Shown piece after piece: positions 8,411 through 17,357 of a stretch of DNA of 62,998 nucleotides. The position numbers and the translations under genes were made by a program. The notes under the pieces were generated by a model that worked only from the letters and a program-made list of their open reading frames with translations, made no database searches and was not told the origin of the DNA. The stretch is from Pseudomonadota bacterium. Lineage in GTDB: Bacteria > Pseudomonadota > Gammaproteobacteria > Burkholderiales > Burkholderiaceae_E. Position 1 is the first letter of the stretch. Every line of letters begins with the position of its first letter. The stretch lies in NCBI GenBank assembly GCA_023388075.1, contig JAEWGX010000014.1, forward strand, positions 1-62,998, in the 5' to 3' direction.

Positions 8411-9190
8411 ATGCCCGTCCACTACGCCAATCGCGGGCCTGCGGCCTGGATCACGCTCGACCGGCCCGAGGCGTTGAACGCCCTGGACCGCGACACGCTG
8501 GAGTCGCTCGCGCAGGCGGCCGCCCGGGCGGAGGCCGATCCCTCCGCCCGGGCACTGGTCATCACCGGCACCGGGCGCGCGTTCTGCGCCGGCGGCGACA
8601 TCCGTCAGTTGCTCGAGGAGATCGAGGCGAAGGGCAGCGCCCGCGACGGCTACATCGACGCCGTGACGCGCTGCTTCGAAGTCCTTCGTGGCCTGGGCAA
8701 GCCCCTGATCGGGTGCGCCAACGGGTTGGCCGTCGGCGGCGGCCTGGAGCTGCTGCTGTGCTGCGACCTCGTCGTCGCGGCCGACACGGCGAGCATCGGC
8801 GACGGACACGCCAACTTCGGCATCTTCCCCGGCGGCGGCTCGTCGGCCCTGCTGCCACGCCGCCTGCCGCTCAACCAAGCCAAGCAGCTCCTCTTCACCG
8901 GCTGCCTGTGGCCCGCTGCCGAGTGGCAGCGACTCGGCCTCGTCAATGCCGTGGTCACGCCGGCAGAGCTGGAGGCGGTCACCCAGTCCCTGGCGGAGGA
9001 GTTGGCCGCCAAGAGCCCAGTGCTGCTGGCCCGCCTCAAGGCCGTCGCGAACACCACCGCCGAGAAGTCCCTGCCCGATGCGCTGCGCGAAGAGCTGCAC
9101 GAGCTGCGCAGCCAGATGCGCACCGCGGACATGCGGGAGGGCACGTCCGCCTTCCTGCAGAAGCGGGTGCCCCGGTACACCGGCCAATGA
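8411..9190 (+). CDS. Enoyl-CoA hydratase/isomerase (crotonase) family protein
   Basis: A 259-residue crotonase-fold enzyme. The oxyanion-hole elements CAGGDI and NGLAVGGGLELLLCCD are present. By alignment to rat crotonase, the first catalytic glutamate (E144, in GGGLEL) is kept, but the second (E164) is replaced: the region reads GHANFGIFPGGGSS. The reaction may therefore be an isomerisation or another crotonase chemistry rather than plain hydration. It starts three bases after the binding-protein stop and belongs to the same operon. Confidence 0.8.
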   Translation: MPVHYANRGPAAWITLDRPEALNALDRDTLESLAQAAARAEADPSARALVITGTGRAFCAGGDIRQLLEEIEAKGSARDGYIDAVTRCFEVLRGLGKPLIGCANGLAVGGGLELLLCCDLVVAADTASIGDGHANFGIFPGGGSSALLPRRLPLNQAKQLLFTGCLWPAAEWQRLGLVNAVVTPAELEAVTQSLAEELAAKSPVLLARLKAVANTTAEKSLPDALREELHELRSQMRTADMREGTSAFLQKRVPRYTGQ

Positions 9191-9221
9191 ACAACAGAAC
9201 GCCGGCCCGACCGGCCACGAG

Positions 9222-10466
9222 ATGAAACCGATCTACATCGCAGGTGTCGGCATGACACCCTTCACGCGGCTGCCGAACCTCTCCGTCAAGCAGCTCACCC
9301 AACGCGCAGTCAACGATACGCTCGCCGACGCCGGCTGCGAGGCGGGCCAGGTACAGGCCGCGTTCTTCGGCAACTGCGCGCAGGGGCTGCTCGAGGGCCA
9401 GCACCTGGTGAAGGGCCAGATGTCCCTGCTGCCGCTGGGCCTGCAGGGCATCCCCGTGATCAACGTGGAGAACGCCTGTGCCACGGCGAGCACCGCCCTG
9501 CACATGGCCTACCACTACCTGCGCTCCGGGGCCTGCGAAGTGGCGCTCGCTGTCGGCGTGGACAAGCTCTTCACGACCGAGCGATCGCGCCGCTTCGCCA
9601 TCTTCGACGCCGCCTGGGACGTGGAGTCGCCGCAGGCCAATCACGACCGCTTCAAGGCGCTCGGCAGCGACCTGTCCATCCCCCCCGGCTCCAGCGCCAC
9701 CAGCCAGTACAGTCCCTTCATGGACGTGTATGCAGGCTTCGCGCGCCAGTACATGCGCCGCTTCGGGATCACCCAGCGCCAGCTCGCGGCCATCGCCTCG
9801 AAGAACCGCCGGCATGCGGCGGCGAACGAGCGCGCGCAGTTCCGCGATCCCATGACCGTCGACGAGGTGCTGGCGGCGCCGCCCATCTCCTATCCGCTGA
9901 CCTTGCCGATGTGTTCGCCCATCTCCGACGGCGCGGCAGCCGCCCTGCTGTGCACCGCCGAAGGCCTGAAGCGCCTCCAGGGCGAGGCCCGTCGGGCGGT
10001 GGTGGTGCACGCGAGCATCATCCGCTCGGCCAGCACCCGCGACCCGGAGGACCTCGACCGGCACCTCACCCGGCTTGCCGCCCGCGACGCCTACGAGGCG
10101 GCCGGCCTGGCCCCATCCGACATCGACCTGGCCGAAGTGCACGACGCGACGGCGATGGGCGAGCTGATGCAGACCGAGAACCTGGGCCTGTGCGAACCGG
10201 GAGCCGGCGGCGTCGTGGCCGAACGCGGCGAAACCACGCTGGGTGGCCGCGTCCCCGTCAACCCCTCGGGCGGCTTGGAGAGCAAGGGGCATCCGATCGG
10301 GGCTACCGGGCTCGGCCAGGTCTTCGAGCTCGTCATGCAACTGCGGGGCGAATGCGGATCGCGGCAGGTGGCCGGCGCGAAGCTCGCCATCCAGGAGAAC
10401 GGCGGCGGCATCTGGGGGATCGAGGAATCGGTGGCCCACATCGGGATCTACGGACGCGCCGCATGA
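9222..10466 (+). CDS. Thiolase family protein (SCP-x-like acetyl-CoA acyltransferase)
   Basis: A 414-residue thiolase. The nucleophile C86 sits in NVENACATAS. The general-base loop is ESKGHPIGATGLGQ. The usual second cysteine motif is replaced by QENGGGIWG, as in SCP2/SCP-x type thiolases. The start at 9222 (MKPIYIAGVG) is the conserved family N-terminus; open frame further upstream is antisense to nothing and lacks homology. It would release acetyl- or propionyl-CoA from a 3-oxoacyl-CoA in the pathway fed by the transporter. It overlaps the SDR start (ATGA). Confidence 0.85.
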   Translation: MKPIYIAGVGMTPFTRLPNLSVKQLTQRAVNDTLADAGCEAGQVQAAFFGNCAQGLLEGQHLVKGQMSLLPLGLQGIPVINVENACATASTALHMAYHYLRSGACEVALAVGVDKLFTTERSRRFAIFDAAWDVESPQANHDRFKALGSDLSIPPGSSATSQYSPFMDVYAGFARQYMRRFGITQRQLAAIASKNRRHAAANERAQFRDPMTVDEVLAAPPISYPLTLPMCSPISDGAAAALLCTAEGLKRLQGEARRAVVVHASIIRSASTRDPEDLDRHLTRLAARDAYEAAGLAPSDIDLAEVHDATAMGELMQTENLGLCEPGAGGVVAERGETTLGGRVPVNPSGGLESKGHPIGATGLGQVFELVMQLRGECGSRQVAGAKLAIQENGGGIWGIEESVAHIGIYGRAA

Positions 10467-11239
10467 AGCTCGAGGACAAGGTGGTCCTGGTGTCGGGGGC
10501 AGCCTCGGGCCTGGGCTGGGAGACGGCACGCTACTGCCTGCAGGAGAAGGGAGCCAGGGTCGTGCTGCTGGATCGCGACGCGGCGCAGGGCAGCGCGCGC
10601 GCAGCCGAGCTCGATCCGGCCCGCAGCCTGTTCGTCGCGGCCGATCTCGCCAGCGAAGCGCAGGTGGCCGCCGCCACGGCACGGGCAGTGGAGCGCTTCG
10701 GCGCCATTCACGCCTGCTTCAGCTTCGCCGGCGTGGTCGGGTCGATGCGGATCCTGGACAGGGCGGGGCGAGCGAGTGCATGCGGCGACTTCGCCCGCAC
10801 GGTCGGCATCAACCTGGTGGGCACCTTCAACCTGCTCGCCCACGTCGCGGAGCAGATGATGCGCAACGAGCCGGGCGCCGACGGGGAGCGCGGCGTGGTG
10901 GTGACGATCTCGTCCGGCGCCGCCTTCGATGGCCAGGTGGGCCAGGCCGCGTACGCCGCCAGCAAGGCCGGCCTGGTGGGCCTGTCGCTGCCGGCGGCGC
11001 GCGAGCTTGCCGCGAGGGGCATTCGCGTCAACAGCATCGCCCCCGGCGCCTTCCGCACGCCAATGATGGAAGGCCTGCCGCGCACCGTGATCGACCGCAT
11101 CGCTGCCGACTTCCAGTTTCCCAAGCGCTTCGGCCACCCGGAAGAGATCGCGAGCCTGTGCTGCGCCATCGCCGAGAATGGCTACGTCAACGGCGAATGC
11201 ATCCGGCTGGACGGCGCCTTCCGGCTGCCGCCCCGATAG
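10463..11239 (+). CDS. Short-chain dehydrogenase (3-hydroxyacyl-CoA dehydrogenase type 2-like)
   Basis: A 258-residue classical SDR. The NAD-binding VSGAASGLG is near residue 10, the Ser/Tyr/Lys catalytic set is in SSGAAFDG and YAASKAG, and IRVNSIAPGAFRTPM follows. The tail resembles HSD17B10-type 3-hydroxyacyl-CoA dehydrogenases. This fits oxidation of the hydroxyacyl-CoA formed by the crotonase before thiolysis. The start overlaps the thiolase stop, so the beta-oxidation trio (crotonase, SDR, thiolase) is encoded together. Confidence 0.85.
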   Translation: MKLEDKVVLVSGAASGLGWETARYCLQEKGARVVLLDRDAAQGSARAAELDPARSLFVAADLASEAQVAAATARAVERFGAIHACFSFAGVVGSMRILDRAGRASACGDFARTVGINLVGTFNLLAHVAEQMMRNEPGADGERGVVVTISSGAAFDGQVGQAAYAASKAGLVGLSLPAARELAARGIRVNSIAPGAFRTPMMEGLPRTVIDRIAADFQFPKRFGHPEEIASLCCAIAENGYVNGECIRLDGAFRLPPR

Positions 11240-11250
11240 GACGACTACCG

Positions 11251-11988
11251 ATGAAGACCGCGAGCACGACCAGGACCCGCCAGCCGTCGACGACAGCTGC
11301 GGGCACACCTTCGGCCACGCCGCCCGTCGCGCGCCGCCGCCGGCTGCCGAAGGAAGAGCGTCTGGAGGAGATCCTCGCCGCCGCCGAGCAGGTCTTCGTG
11401 GAATCGGGATACGAGGCCGCCACCGTCGCGGAGGTGGCGCGCCGCGCCGGAGTGGTCGAAGGCAACATCTACCGCTACGTGAAATCGAAGCGCGAGCTGC
11501 TGGCGCGCGTGGTGTCGGACTGGTACAGCCGCAAGAACGAGGAGCTCGAGCGCGAGCTGCGGCTGATCGGATCGGTGAGGAGCCGGCTGCGCTACCTCAT
11601 CGCGGCCCACCTGCGCGCGCTGCGCGACAGCCCCGGCCTGATGCGCCTCATCATCCGGGAGCTGCGCACCGGCGACAACGAGTTCCGGGCGATCGTGGGC
11701 AAGCTCAACCAGCGCTACACGAGCCACATGCGCCGGGCGATCGAGCAAGGCGTCGAGTCCGGCGAGTTCGGGCAGCAAGTTCCGGTGCGCCTGGTGCGCG
11801 ACATGATCTTCGGGGGCATCGAGCACCACGCGACCCGGCACCTCATGGGCGAAGGCACCCTGGACGTGGAGACCGTGGCGGACCAGATGCTGGAGCTCGT
11901 CCTCCAGGGCGTGCGGACGGCGCCGGACTCTTCGGCGACGGGCCTCGCCGAGCGCCCAAGCGGCGGGGATAAGACATCGATGACCTAG
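11251..11988 (+). CDS. TetR/AcrR family transcriptional regulator
   Basis: A 245-residue protein. After a low-complexity Thr/Arg/Pro-rich N-terminus of about 25 residues, a TetR helix-turn-helix follows (EEILAAAEQVFVESGYEAAT, then VARRAGVVEGNIYRYVKSK). The C-terminal ligand domain is helical and resembles TetR_C members that sense acyl-CoA or fatty acids. It starts 11 bases after the SDR stop, so it is co-transcribed with the genes it may regulate. The paired dyads at 1613 and 1713 are candidate targets. Confidence 0.85.
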   Translation: MKTASTTRTRQPSTTAAGTPSATPPVARRRRLPKEERLEEILAAAEQVFVESGYEAATVAEVARRAGVVEGNIYRYVKSKRELLARVVSDWYSRKNEELERELRLIGSVRSRLRYLIAAHLRALRDSPGLMRLIIRELRTGDNEFRAIVGKLNQRYTSHMRRAIEQGVESGEFGQQVPVRLVRDMIFGGIEHHATRHLMGEGTLDVETVADQMLELVLQGVRTAPDSSATGLAERPSGGDKTSMT

Positions 11989-12065
11989 CTACCGCAAGCG
12001 AACTTCCGAAGTAACCGCCACCGAACGCGCAGCTGACCTTCCCGGCCCTCTCATCTAGGGCACCC

Positions 12066-12869
12066 TCACATCAGCTCGAATGGCGAGAGAACGCCGCAAA
12101 GGCGTCCCGGCGCCTCTTCCACCAACCAAAGACGAGCAGACTGCCGATCCAACTCGCAATCGTTGAGAAGGTCGACCGCGCTATCTTCGGGCCTCACGAC
12201 ACGGGCGTCAATCAACCTCAGCCCCGCCTCCTCCGCTCGATCTATGGGAGTGGACATCAAGCTCTTCCAGTCTCCCCCACCCCGAAGGTATCGAGCGACA
12301 GCCGTCTCCGACACCAGCATCCAACGGTCCAGGTAGACAGGCAGAAAAGAAAACGAGTGCGTCAGCATCAGTTGCCGCGCGTGCGCCACCGGTTGCCAGC
12401 GCTCCACGAGCACCACGGACTTCACCATGAAGTCGGATACGGTTGTCCGGGCGTCCACTTGTGTCATCAGGGCTTCCTCCAAGCCAATACAGATCTCGAT
12501 GGCTGCCGCAGTTGCATGACGAGCGTAGACGCCCGAGTGCATGGCATCGTTCCTCGCGCTGCGTACCAGCGCGAACAGGCTGTCGAAGCTCGAGAACCGC
12601 GAAGGCGAGTTGGTAGCCAGATCGGCGAGCGTCGACGAATTCGTGGCCAAACCGCGAAGCGGGCCGAGATATCGACCCAGATCTCCACGTCGCCCCAACA
12701 GGCGCATCCCCAGGGCCTCCAACGCGAAACAAACCGACTGGAAACCCTCCGCGTCAGCCAGGGCAGCGTATCTCGCCTTCCTCAGCTGATCGCGGTAGTA
12801 AAGCCGCTCATGCCAATCCAGCGGCATGCAGGCTCCGGCCTGAGCGGACTCGGGTGCCGCGTCGGCCAT
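12066..12869 (-). CDS. HEPN-CBS domain fusion protein, last gene of the defence operon
   Basis: A 267-residue protein not recognised as a named family. Residues about 20-140 are helical and contain RNDAMH (106-111), which matches the R-N-x3-H (RX4-6H) ribonuclease motif of HEPN domains. They are followed by YARHATAAAIEICIGLEEAL, like the helix after that motif. Two CBS units follow, about 141-198 (VSDFMVKSVVLVERW, FLPVYLDRWMLVSETAVARYL) and about 222-267 (ending GRLCGVLSPFELM). CBS pairs bind adenine nucleotides, so a nucleotide-gated RNase is plausible. ATG at 12869 is preferred over a TTG 12 codons upstream because it lies two bases after the metallopeptidase stop. The HEPN call is from the motif only. 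Confidence 0.65.
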   Translation of the reverse strand: MADAAPESAQAGACMPLDWHERLYYRDQLRKARYAALADAEGFQSVCFALEALGMRLLGRRGDLGRYLGPLRGLATNSSTLADLATNSPSRFSSFDSLFALVRSARNDAMHSGVYARHATAAAIEICIGLEEALMTQVDARTTVSDFMVKSVVLVERWQPVAHARQLMLTHSFSFLPVYLDRWMLVSETAVARYLRGGGDWKSLMSTPIDRAEEAGLRLIDARVVRPEDSAVDLLNDCELDRQSARLWLVEEAPGRLCGVLSPFELM

Positions 12870-12871
12870 TG

Positions 12872-13651
12872 CTACAGTTCCACCCTGGAGGGCGGCTGCG
12901 CCCAATCAGGAACCAACTTCCATGCATCACGCATCTGCCCATGCCACGCATCTGCGCCTCGCTCCAGCGCGCGAACACTCGCCCAAAACCGCTGCGAATG
13001 ATTGGGCTCGATGAGGTGGCAAAGCTCGTGAGCCATCACGTAACGGACCAACTCGCGAGGCAGAAAGAGCAGCCTGCAATTCAAGCTGATGCGTCCGCTT
13101 GCTGCGCAGCTTCCCCAGCGGGTACGCTGGTTCTTGATGGCGACAGCGGTGGGCTGCTGCCCACATTGCAATCCTACTCGCCCTAGCCAGGGTGGTAGCG
13201 CTGCTGCGGCTCTACGGGCCAGCCACCGACGCAGCGCAGCATGGCAGGCATCGACATCGTGGATAGCACCGAAGACGACAATACGACCGGACTGATTCGT
13301 CCTGGCACCCACCGACGCGCGCCGCATCTCGCGGTACTCGACCCGCCAGGTTTCGGCAAGCGCCGGGAGGTCGAAGGCCTGCGGGCGTGCTGGCGCCACC
13401 CGCGGAACAAGATGCCGAATGGCATCGATGTCTGCCAGCTTTGACGCGATCCAATCGCGCTTGTGGTCGACGATCTGCTGGACACGCTCGCGCCGCAGGC
13501 CCACGGGGACGACGACGACCAGTCCCTCGCGTGCGCCCACTCGCAGGCGGGCTGACCGGGCACGTCTGGAGTACCGAATCGCGAAGTCGATCGATCGTCC
13601 GTCCGGCAGCACCAGACTGCCGGGCGCCGCGTCGTCAATCAGCGCCGGCAT
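12872..13651 (-). CDS. YgjP-like M48/DUF45 metallopeptidase
   Basis: A 259-residue protein of the YgjP (DUF45, WLM-like) zinc peptidase family. The diagnostic stretch is QRTRWGSC, then ISLNCRLLFLP, then MAHELCHLIEPNHSQRFW. HELCH plus the downstream histidine supply the zinc ligands and the glutamate the general base. Genes of this family are repeatedly found attached to type I restriction operons, where their substrate is unknown. The start (MPALIDD) overlaps the end of hsdR by 17 bases, and the stop is two bases before the HEPN-CBS start, so it is translationally embedded in the operon. Confidence 0.85.
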   Translation of the reverse strand: MPALIDDAAPGSLVLPDGRSIDFAIRYSRRARSARLRVGAREGLVVVVPVGLRRERVQQIVDHKRDWIASKLADIDAIRHLVPRVAPARPQAFDLPALAETWRVEYREMRRASVGARTNQSGRIVVFGAIHDVDACHAALRRWLARRAAAALPPWLGRVGLQCGQQPTAVAIKNQRTRWGSCAASGRISLNCRLLFLPRELVRYVMAHELCHLIEPNHSQRFWASVRALERGADAWHGQMRDAWKLVPDWAQPPSRVEL

Positions 13652-16600
13652 CGCTGCTCGCTGGTGAAGCCGTCCCGCTCGCCGGATGCGGCTGGTAACG
13701 GCGGCGTCTGAGTGCCTGCACGAGCGCGCCGATGAAGCCCATGGCATCGGCAGTCAGCAGCCCGGCCGCGGAGAACTTCGTGGCCACCATCATCAGCAGG
13801 TCTCGCGTGAGATCGGGGTCTGCGGTTGCAGTGGCCCACCAATTCGGGAAGCAATGCTTATCGGCCACCTCCAGCGTGGCCGCTGCCACCTCCACGGCCA
13901 CAGCGTCGGCGATCGCATGATCTCGCGCCTTCACCATCAGCGCCAGTTGCTGGGCGATGAGGCGGTTCACCTCGTCGATAGCCTGGCGCACGGCGTTGGT
14001 CATCTTCTCCAGTTCTTCGATGAGCGTCACGCCTGCCAGCGTGCCAGCGCGCTTCTCGTCGATCAGCCGTTGCAGCCTATCCGACAAAAGGCGGAACGAT
14101 TCATCCTGGTCCAGGCGGACGCGCAGCTCCGACAACAGCATGGCTTCGATGTCCAGCGCCTTGGCGTCGGGCTTCTTGTCTTTCAGCTTGGTCAGGAAGT
14201 GCTCGTCGAGAACATAGGTCGGGAACTCGGTTTCCAGCATCTCCACGTCGATGTGGTCGCGAATAAGTTCCCGCGTGCGAGCGGCGTCCTCCTCGGTGGC
14301 CTCAACGCTGCGGCTCTCGATCGGATAGAACTTCTTCCGATACAGCATGTACAGCTTGGTCAGCCATACGTACGGGCGAATGAAGTCACGCAGTTGCTCG
14401 TCTGGCTGCAGAGCTTCGTACATCACACGTAAGTTGCGATAGCCCAAGTCGAAACGCTTCTCGGCGTCGTCCTCGTCTCGCAGGATCATCATCGCCGCGA
14501 TGAAGGCATCGTGCGAGCCATCGCGCGGCACGGTGGCCTCAGGGAAGATATCCCATACCTCGCGGAAAGTCTGACGGAACCGTTGACGAATGGCTTCGAA
14601 GGGGAAGGCCACGTCACCCAACTCGTCGGGCCTATAGTTCAGGGCATCGTTCAGATGGTCAAAGATGCCGTAGTAATCAAGGACCAAGCCATGCCCCTTC
14701 AACTCATTGTACGGCCGGTTCACGCGCGCGATGGTCTGAAGCAGCTGGTGATTCTCCATCTTGCGGTCTAGGTACAGAGTCTGGAGAATGGGGGCGTCGA
14801 AGCCCGTGGTGAGCATGTCGCACACCACCAGAATCTGCACCTTGCGCAGCGGCTTATCGCGGTGCTCGTCGGCCTCCGATGCCGCAGGGATCAGGAACTG
14901 GTTGAGCAGTGCCTTTCGCTTGGTGTCCCCGAGGTACATCGCCTTAATGTCTTCCGGGTCGATCTGCGGCGCCTCGGAAATTACAGGCGCGACTAGTTCG
15001 CCTCCCAGCCGCTGGCGAAGGGCGACGGTGTAGAGCTTGACCGCCTTCTTCTCCCGGCACACGAACATTGCCTTGAAGCCATTCGGCTGCACGTGCTCAG
15101 TGAAGTGCTGCGTCACGTCATCGGCAATCTGCGCGATGCGCCTGTCGTGGTAAGGCAGCGCATCGAGCCGGGCACCTTCGGTGACCAATTTGTCGCGCTC
15201 GACCTCCGGCAGGTGGCCGAACTCCCGCTGGAATGCAACATCGAGCTTGGTGCCGTATAGTTGCCAATCCGTCACCCGGGGCTGCCAGTGAATGGGCTTC
15301 ACGACACCGTCGCGCAGAGCATCGGTCACCGTGTAGGGCCGTCCCATGTAGCGCTCGATCTTGCCATCCTCCTTGACGTAGCCCCAGGCCTTGGGCGTGT
15401 TGTGGTCGTCGTTCTCGATAGGCGTGCCCGTGAAGCCAAACATCGACGCGCCTTCCAAGGCAGAACGCATAAAGGTGCCCAGCTCTCGTTCCTGAGAACG
15501 GTGCGCCTCGTCGGCCATCACGATAACATTGGGCCGCTGCTGGGTTATGCGCGTCGGCATGCCGTCGAAGAGGTGCACGGTGGTAAGGATCACGCCGCGG
15601 TAGTCGCCGCGCAGCTTCTCTTCAAGATCGCGCTTGCTGGCAGCGACGTGCACGTTGCCGGTGCCAGTGGAGTTGAGCTCGCGGACCATCTGATCGCCGA
15701 GCTGCTCGCGGTCCACCAGCAGGATGACCGTCGGGGACTTCAGCTTCGGGTCTTCCCAGAGGCTGCGGGCCGCATAGATCATGGTCAGCGTCTTGCCAGA
15801 CCCCTGCGTGTGCCAGATCAGGCCACGACGCTTCTCTGAAGGCAAGGTCAGTGCGGTGGCACGGTTGACGATGTCCTTGACCGCCAGGTACTGCTGGTAG
15901 CGCACCACCACCTTATCGGTGCGACCATCCTTGGTGACGAAGATGATGAAGTGCCGGATGAAGTCCAGCAGATTGCTGCGGTCAAACAGGCCGTACAGCG
16001 AGACCTTCATCTCGTCGTACTCGTCGATGGCGTGTGGCCAGGGGTCGCGCCACTGCAGCCAGAACTGCAGCCGCCGACCCGGGACGCCGTACATCATCCG
16101 GGTCTCGTTCACGCCCACGCCATAGGCGTTGGTGTAGAAGAGCTGGTCGATCTCCTCCGCGTACATTCCAAGTTGCTTGGCGCCCTCGCGCCAGTCGGGC
16201 TTGCTGCGGCTAGCCGTCTTGGCTTCGATCACGACGACCGGAATGCCGTTGATCAGCAGCACGATGTCGGGCCGACGGGTGGAGCGGCCGTCGATCGAGA
16301 ACTGGTTGGTCACCCACCAGTCGTTGGCATTCAGGTTCTCGTAGTTAATCAACCGCACGTCGTGGGCATTCTCGGCCACGTCGAACTTGTAGTTCACGCC
16401 ATCCTTCAACCAGGCCAGCCATCGCTGGTTGTCACGGCAGGCCAGCAGCATTGTGACGATGGCGTCCACCCGGCTGTCGTTCGTCAGCACGGCGGGGTTC
16501 AGCGCCCTGAGCTTCTCCCGCAGCAGCGGCAACAGCAGCTTCGCGCTCGTCGAAACGGTACTTCTTCAGGAAATTGCGTGACCGCCAGGTCCAGCCCAGT

Positions 16601-16704
16601 CTGGCGGCCTTCAGATGCTCGATGATCTCGCGTTCGACAGTGGTCTCCTCGCTAAAAAGCGTGCGTACGGAGTACGGGTCTGGACCCTCCATAACTTCAG
16701 GCAT
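13635..16704 (-). pseudogene. hsdR: Type I restriction endonuclease subunit R, frameshifted near its N-terminus
   Basis: The N-terminal 52 or so residues (MPEVMEGPDPYSVRTLF through KKYRFDERE) are in one frame from an ATG at 16704 with a good GGAGG site. The remaining 965 residues continue in another frame from about 16545. The junction lies in a CTG-rich tract (GAAGCTGCTGTTGCCGCTG), where the DNA has one base too many or two too few. Joined, the product would be about 1,020 residues, normal for HsdR. Landmarks in the large frame (numbered from the TTG at 16532) are a PD-ExK nuclease (D89, EAK 103-105), Walker A QGSGKT (243-248) and DEAH (341-344). It is either a broken gene, a slippage-controlled gene or a sequencing error. 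The TTG could also start a truncated product, without its N-terminus. Confidence 0.8.
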
Positions 16705-17357
16705 CTGAGACCTCCGGGGCCACTACCGATCAACAAAGTCTGGAGCATTGAGTCCTTTACTCGCTTCGCTGCATTGACCTCGGCCTGTAGACAGAATACG
16801 GCTTGCGTTGCCGCGTCAATTGCCTCTGCGATCGATTTCTGAGTGGACATAGGCGGAACGGGAACCAGCATTCTCAAGTAGTCTCGATAGTTCAGGTTCC
16901 GCATTTGAGTTGATTGCTGCTGGAAACGTTCAACCAACCCCGTTCGTTGCAGTTCAAACAAGATCCAGCCAAGATAGCGTGAATTAATCAACTGTGGATC
17001 AGGGTGAAGCACTTGAACGAAGTTTGAGGCCCAAAACCATCCGAGGTCGGATTCGACGAATCCAACTCTGCCCACTGGCTGGTCAGGTCCTCCCCCAGAT
17101 CTCTCCAGAAGGATGTCTCCAGCGGCCAACCCGAAACGCTCAACGTTTCGCTCCGAGAAGTACCGAACCGCTACATCTGAAAGATCAAGATGGCCTGCAT
17201 CTGTGAAGTTCGTAGACCTGATTATCTTGACTCCGACGTCTCCGTCCTCTGCGCCCCACTCCCCGGAGGTATGGCTGGACAAGAGCCTGCGCAACTGAAC
17301 TGCTTCCCAGCCGTCAGGAATGTTGCCAAGGATAGTCTTAAAGGGATGGGTAATCAT
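16611..17357 (-). CDS. hsdS: Type I restriction specificity subunit S, half-length with one TRD
   Basis: The open frame gives 248 residues against 400-450 for ordinary HsdS. It contains one target recognition domain (about 20-165, with SGGGPDQPVGRVGF and RNLNYRDYLRMLVPVPP). One conserved helical spacer follows (STQKSIAEAIDAATQAV through KDSMLQTLLIG, 171-211). The last 37 residues or so are translated over the beginning of hsdR in a different frame and have no HsdS character. Either this is a half-subunit that dimerises, as known for some engineered and natural HsdS, or the second TRD was lost. It overlaps hsdM by four bases and hsdR by 94. Confidence 0.8.
   Translation of the reverse strand: MITHPFKTILGNIPDGWEAVQLRRLLSSHTSGEWGAEDGDVGVKIIRSTNFTDAGHLDLSDVAVRYFSERNVERFGLAAGDILLERSGGGPDQPVGRVGFVESDLGWFWASNFVQVLHPDPQLINSRYLGWILFELQRTGLVERFQQQSTQMRNLNYRDYLRMLVPVPPMSTQKSIAEAIDAATQAVFCLQAEVNAAKRVKDSMLQTLLIGSGPGGLRCLKLWRVQTRTPYARFLARRPLSNARSSSI

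Noticed and set aside
6173..9187. A 1004-codon open frame antisense to livM, the binding-protein gene and the crotonase gene
   Set aside because: Its translation is Arg/Gly/Ala/Gln-rich with no domain, and the sense strand encodes clear families with signal peptide and motifs. It is a shadow of GC-rich codon usage.
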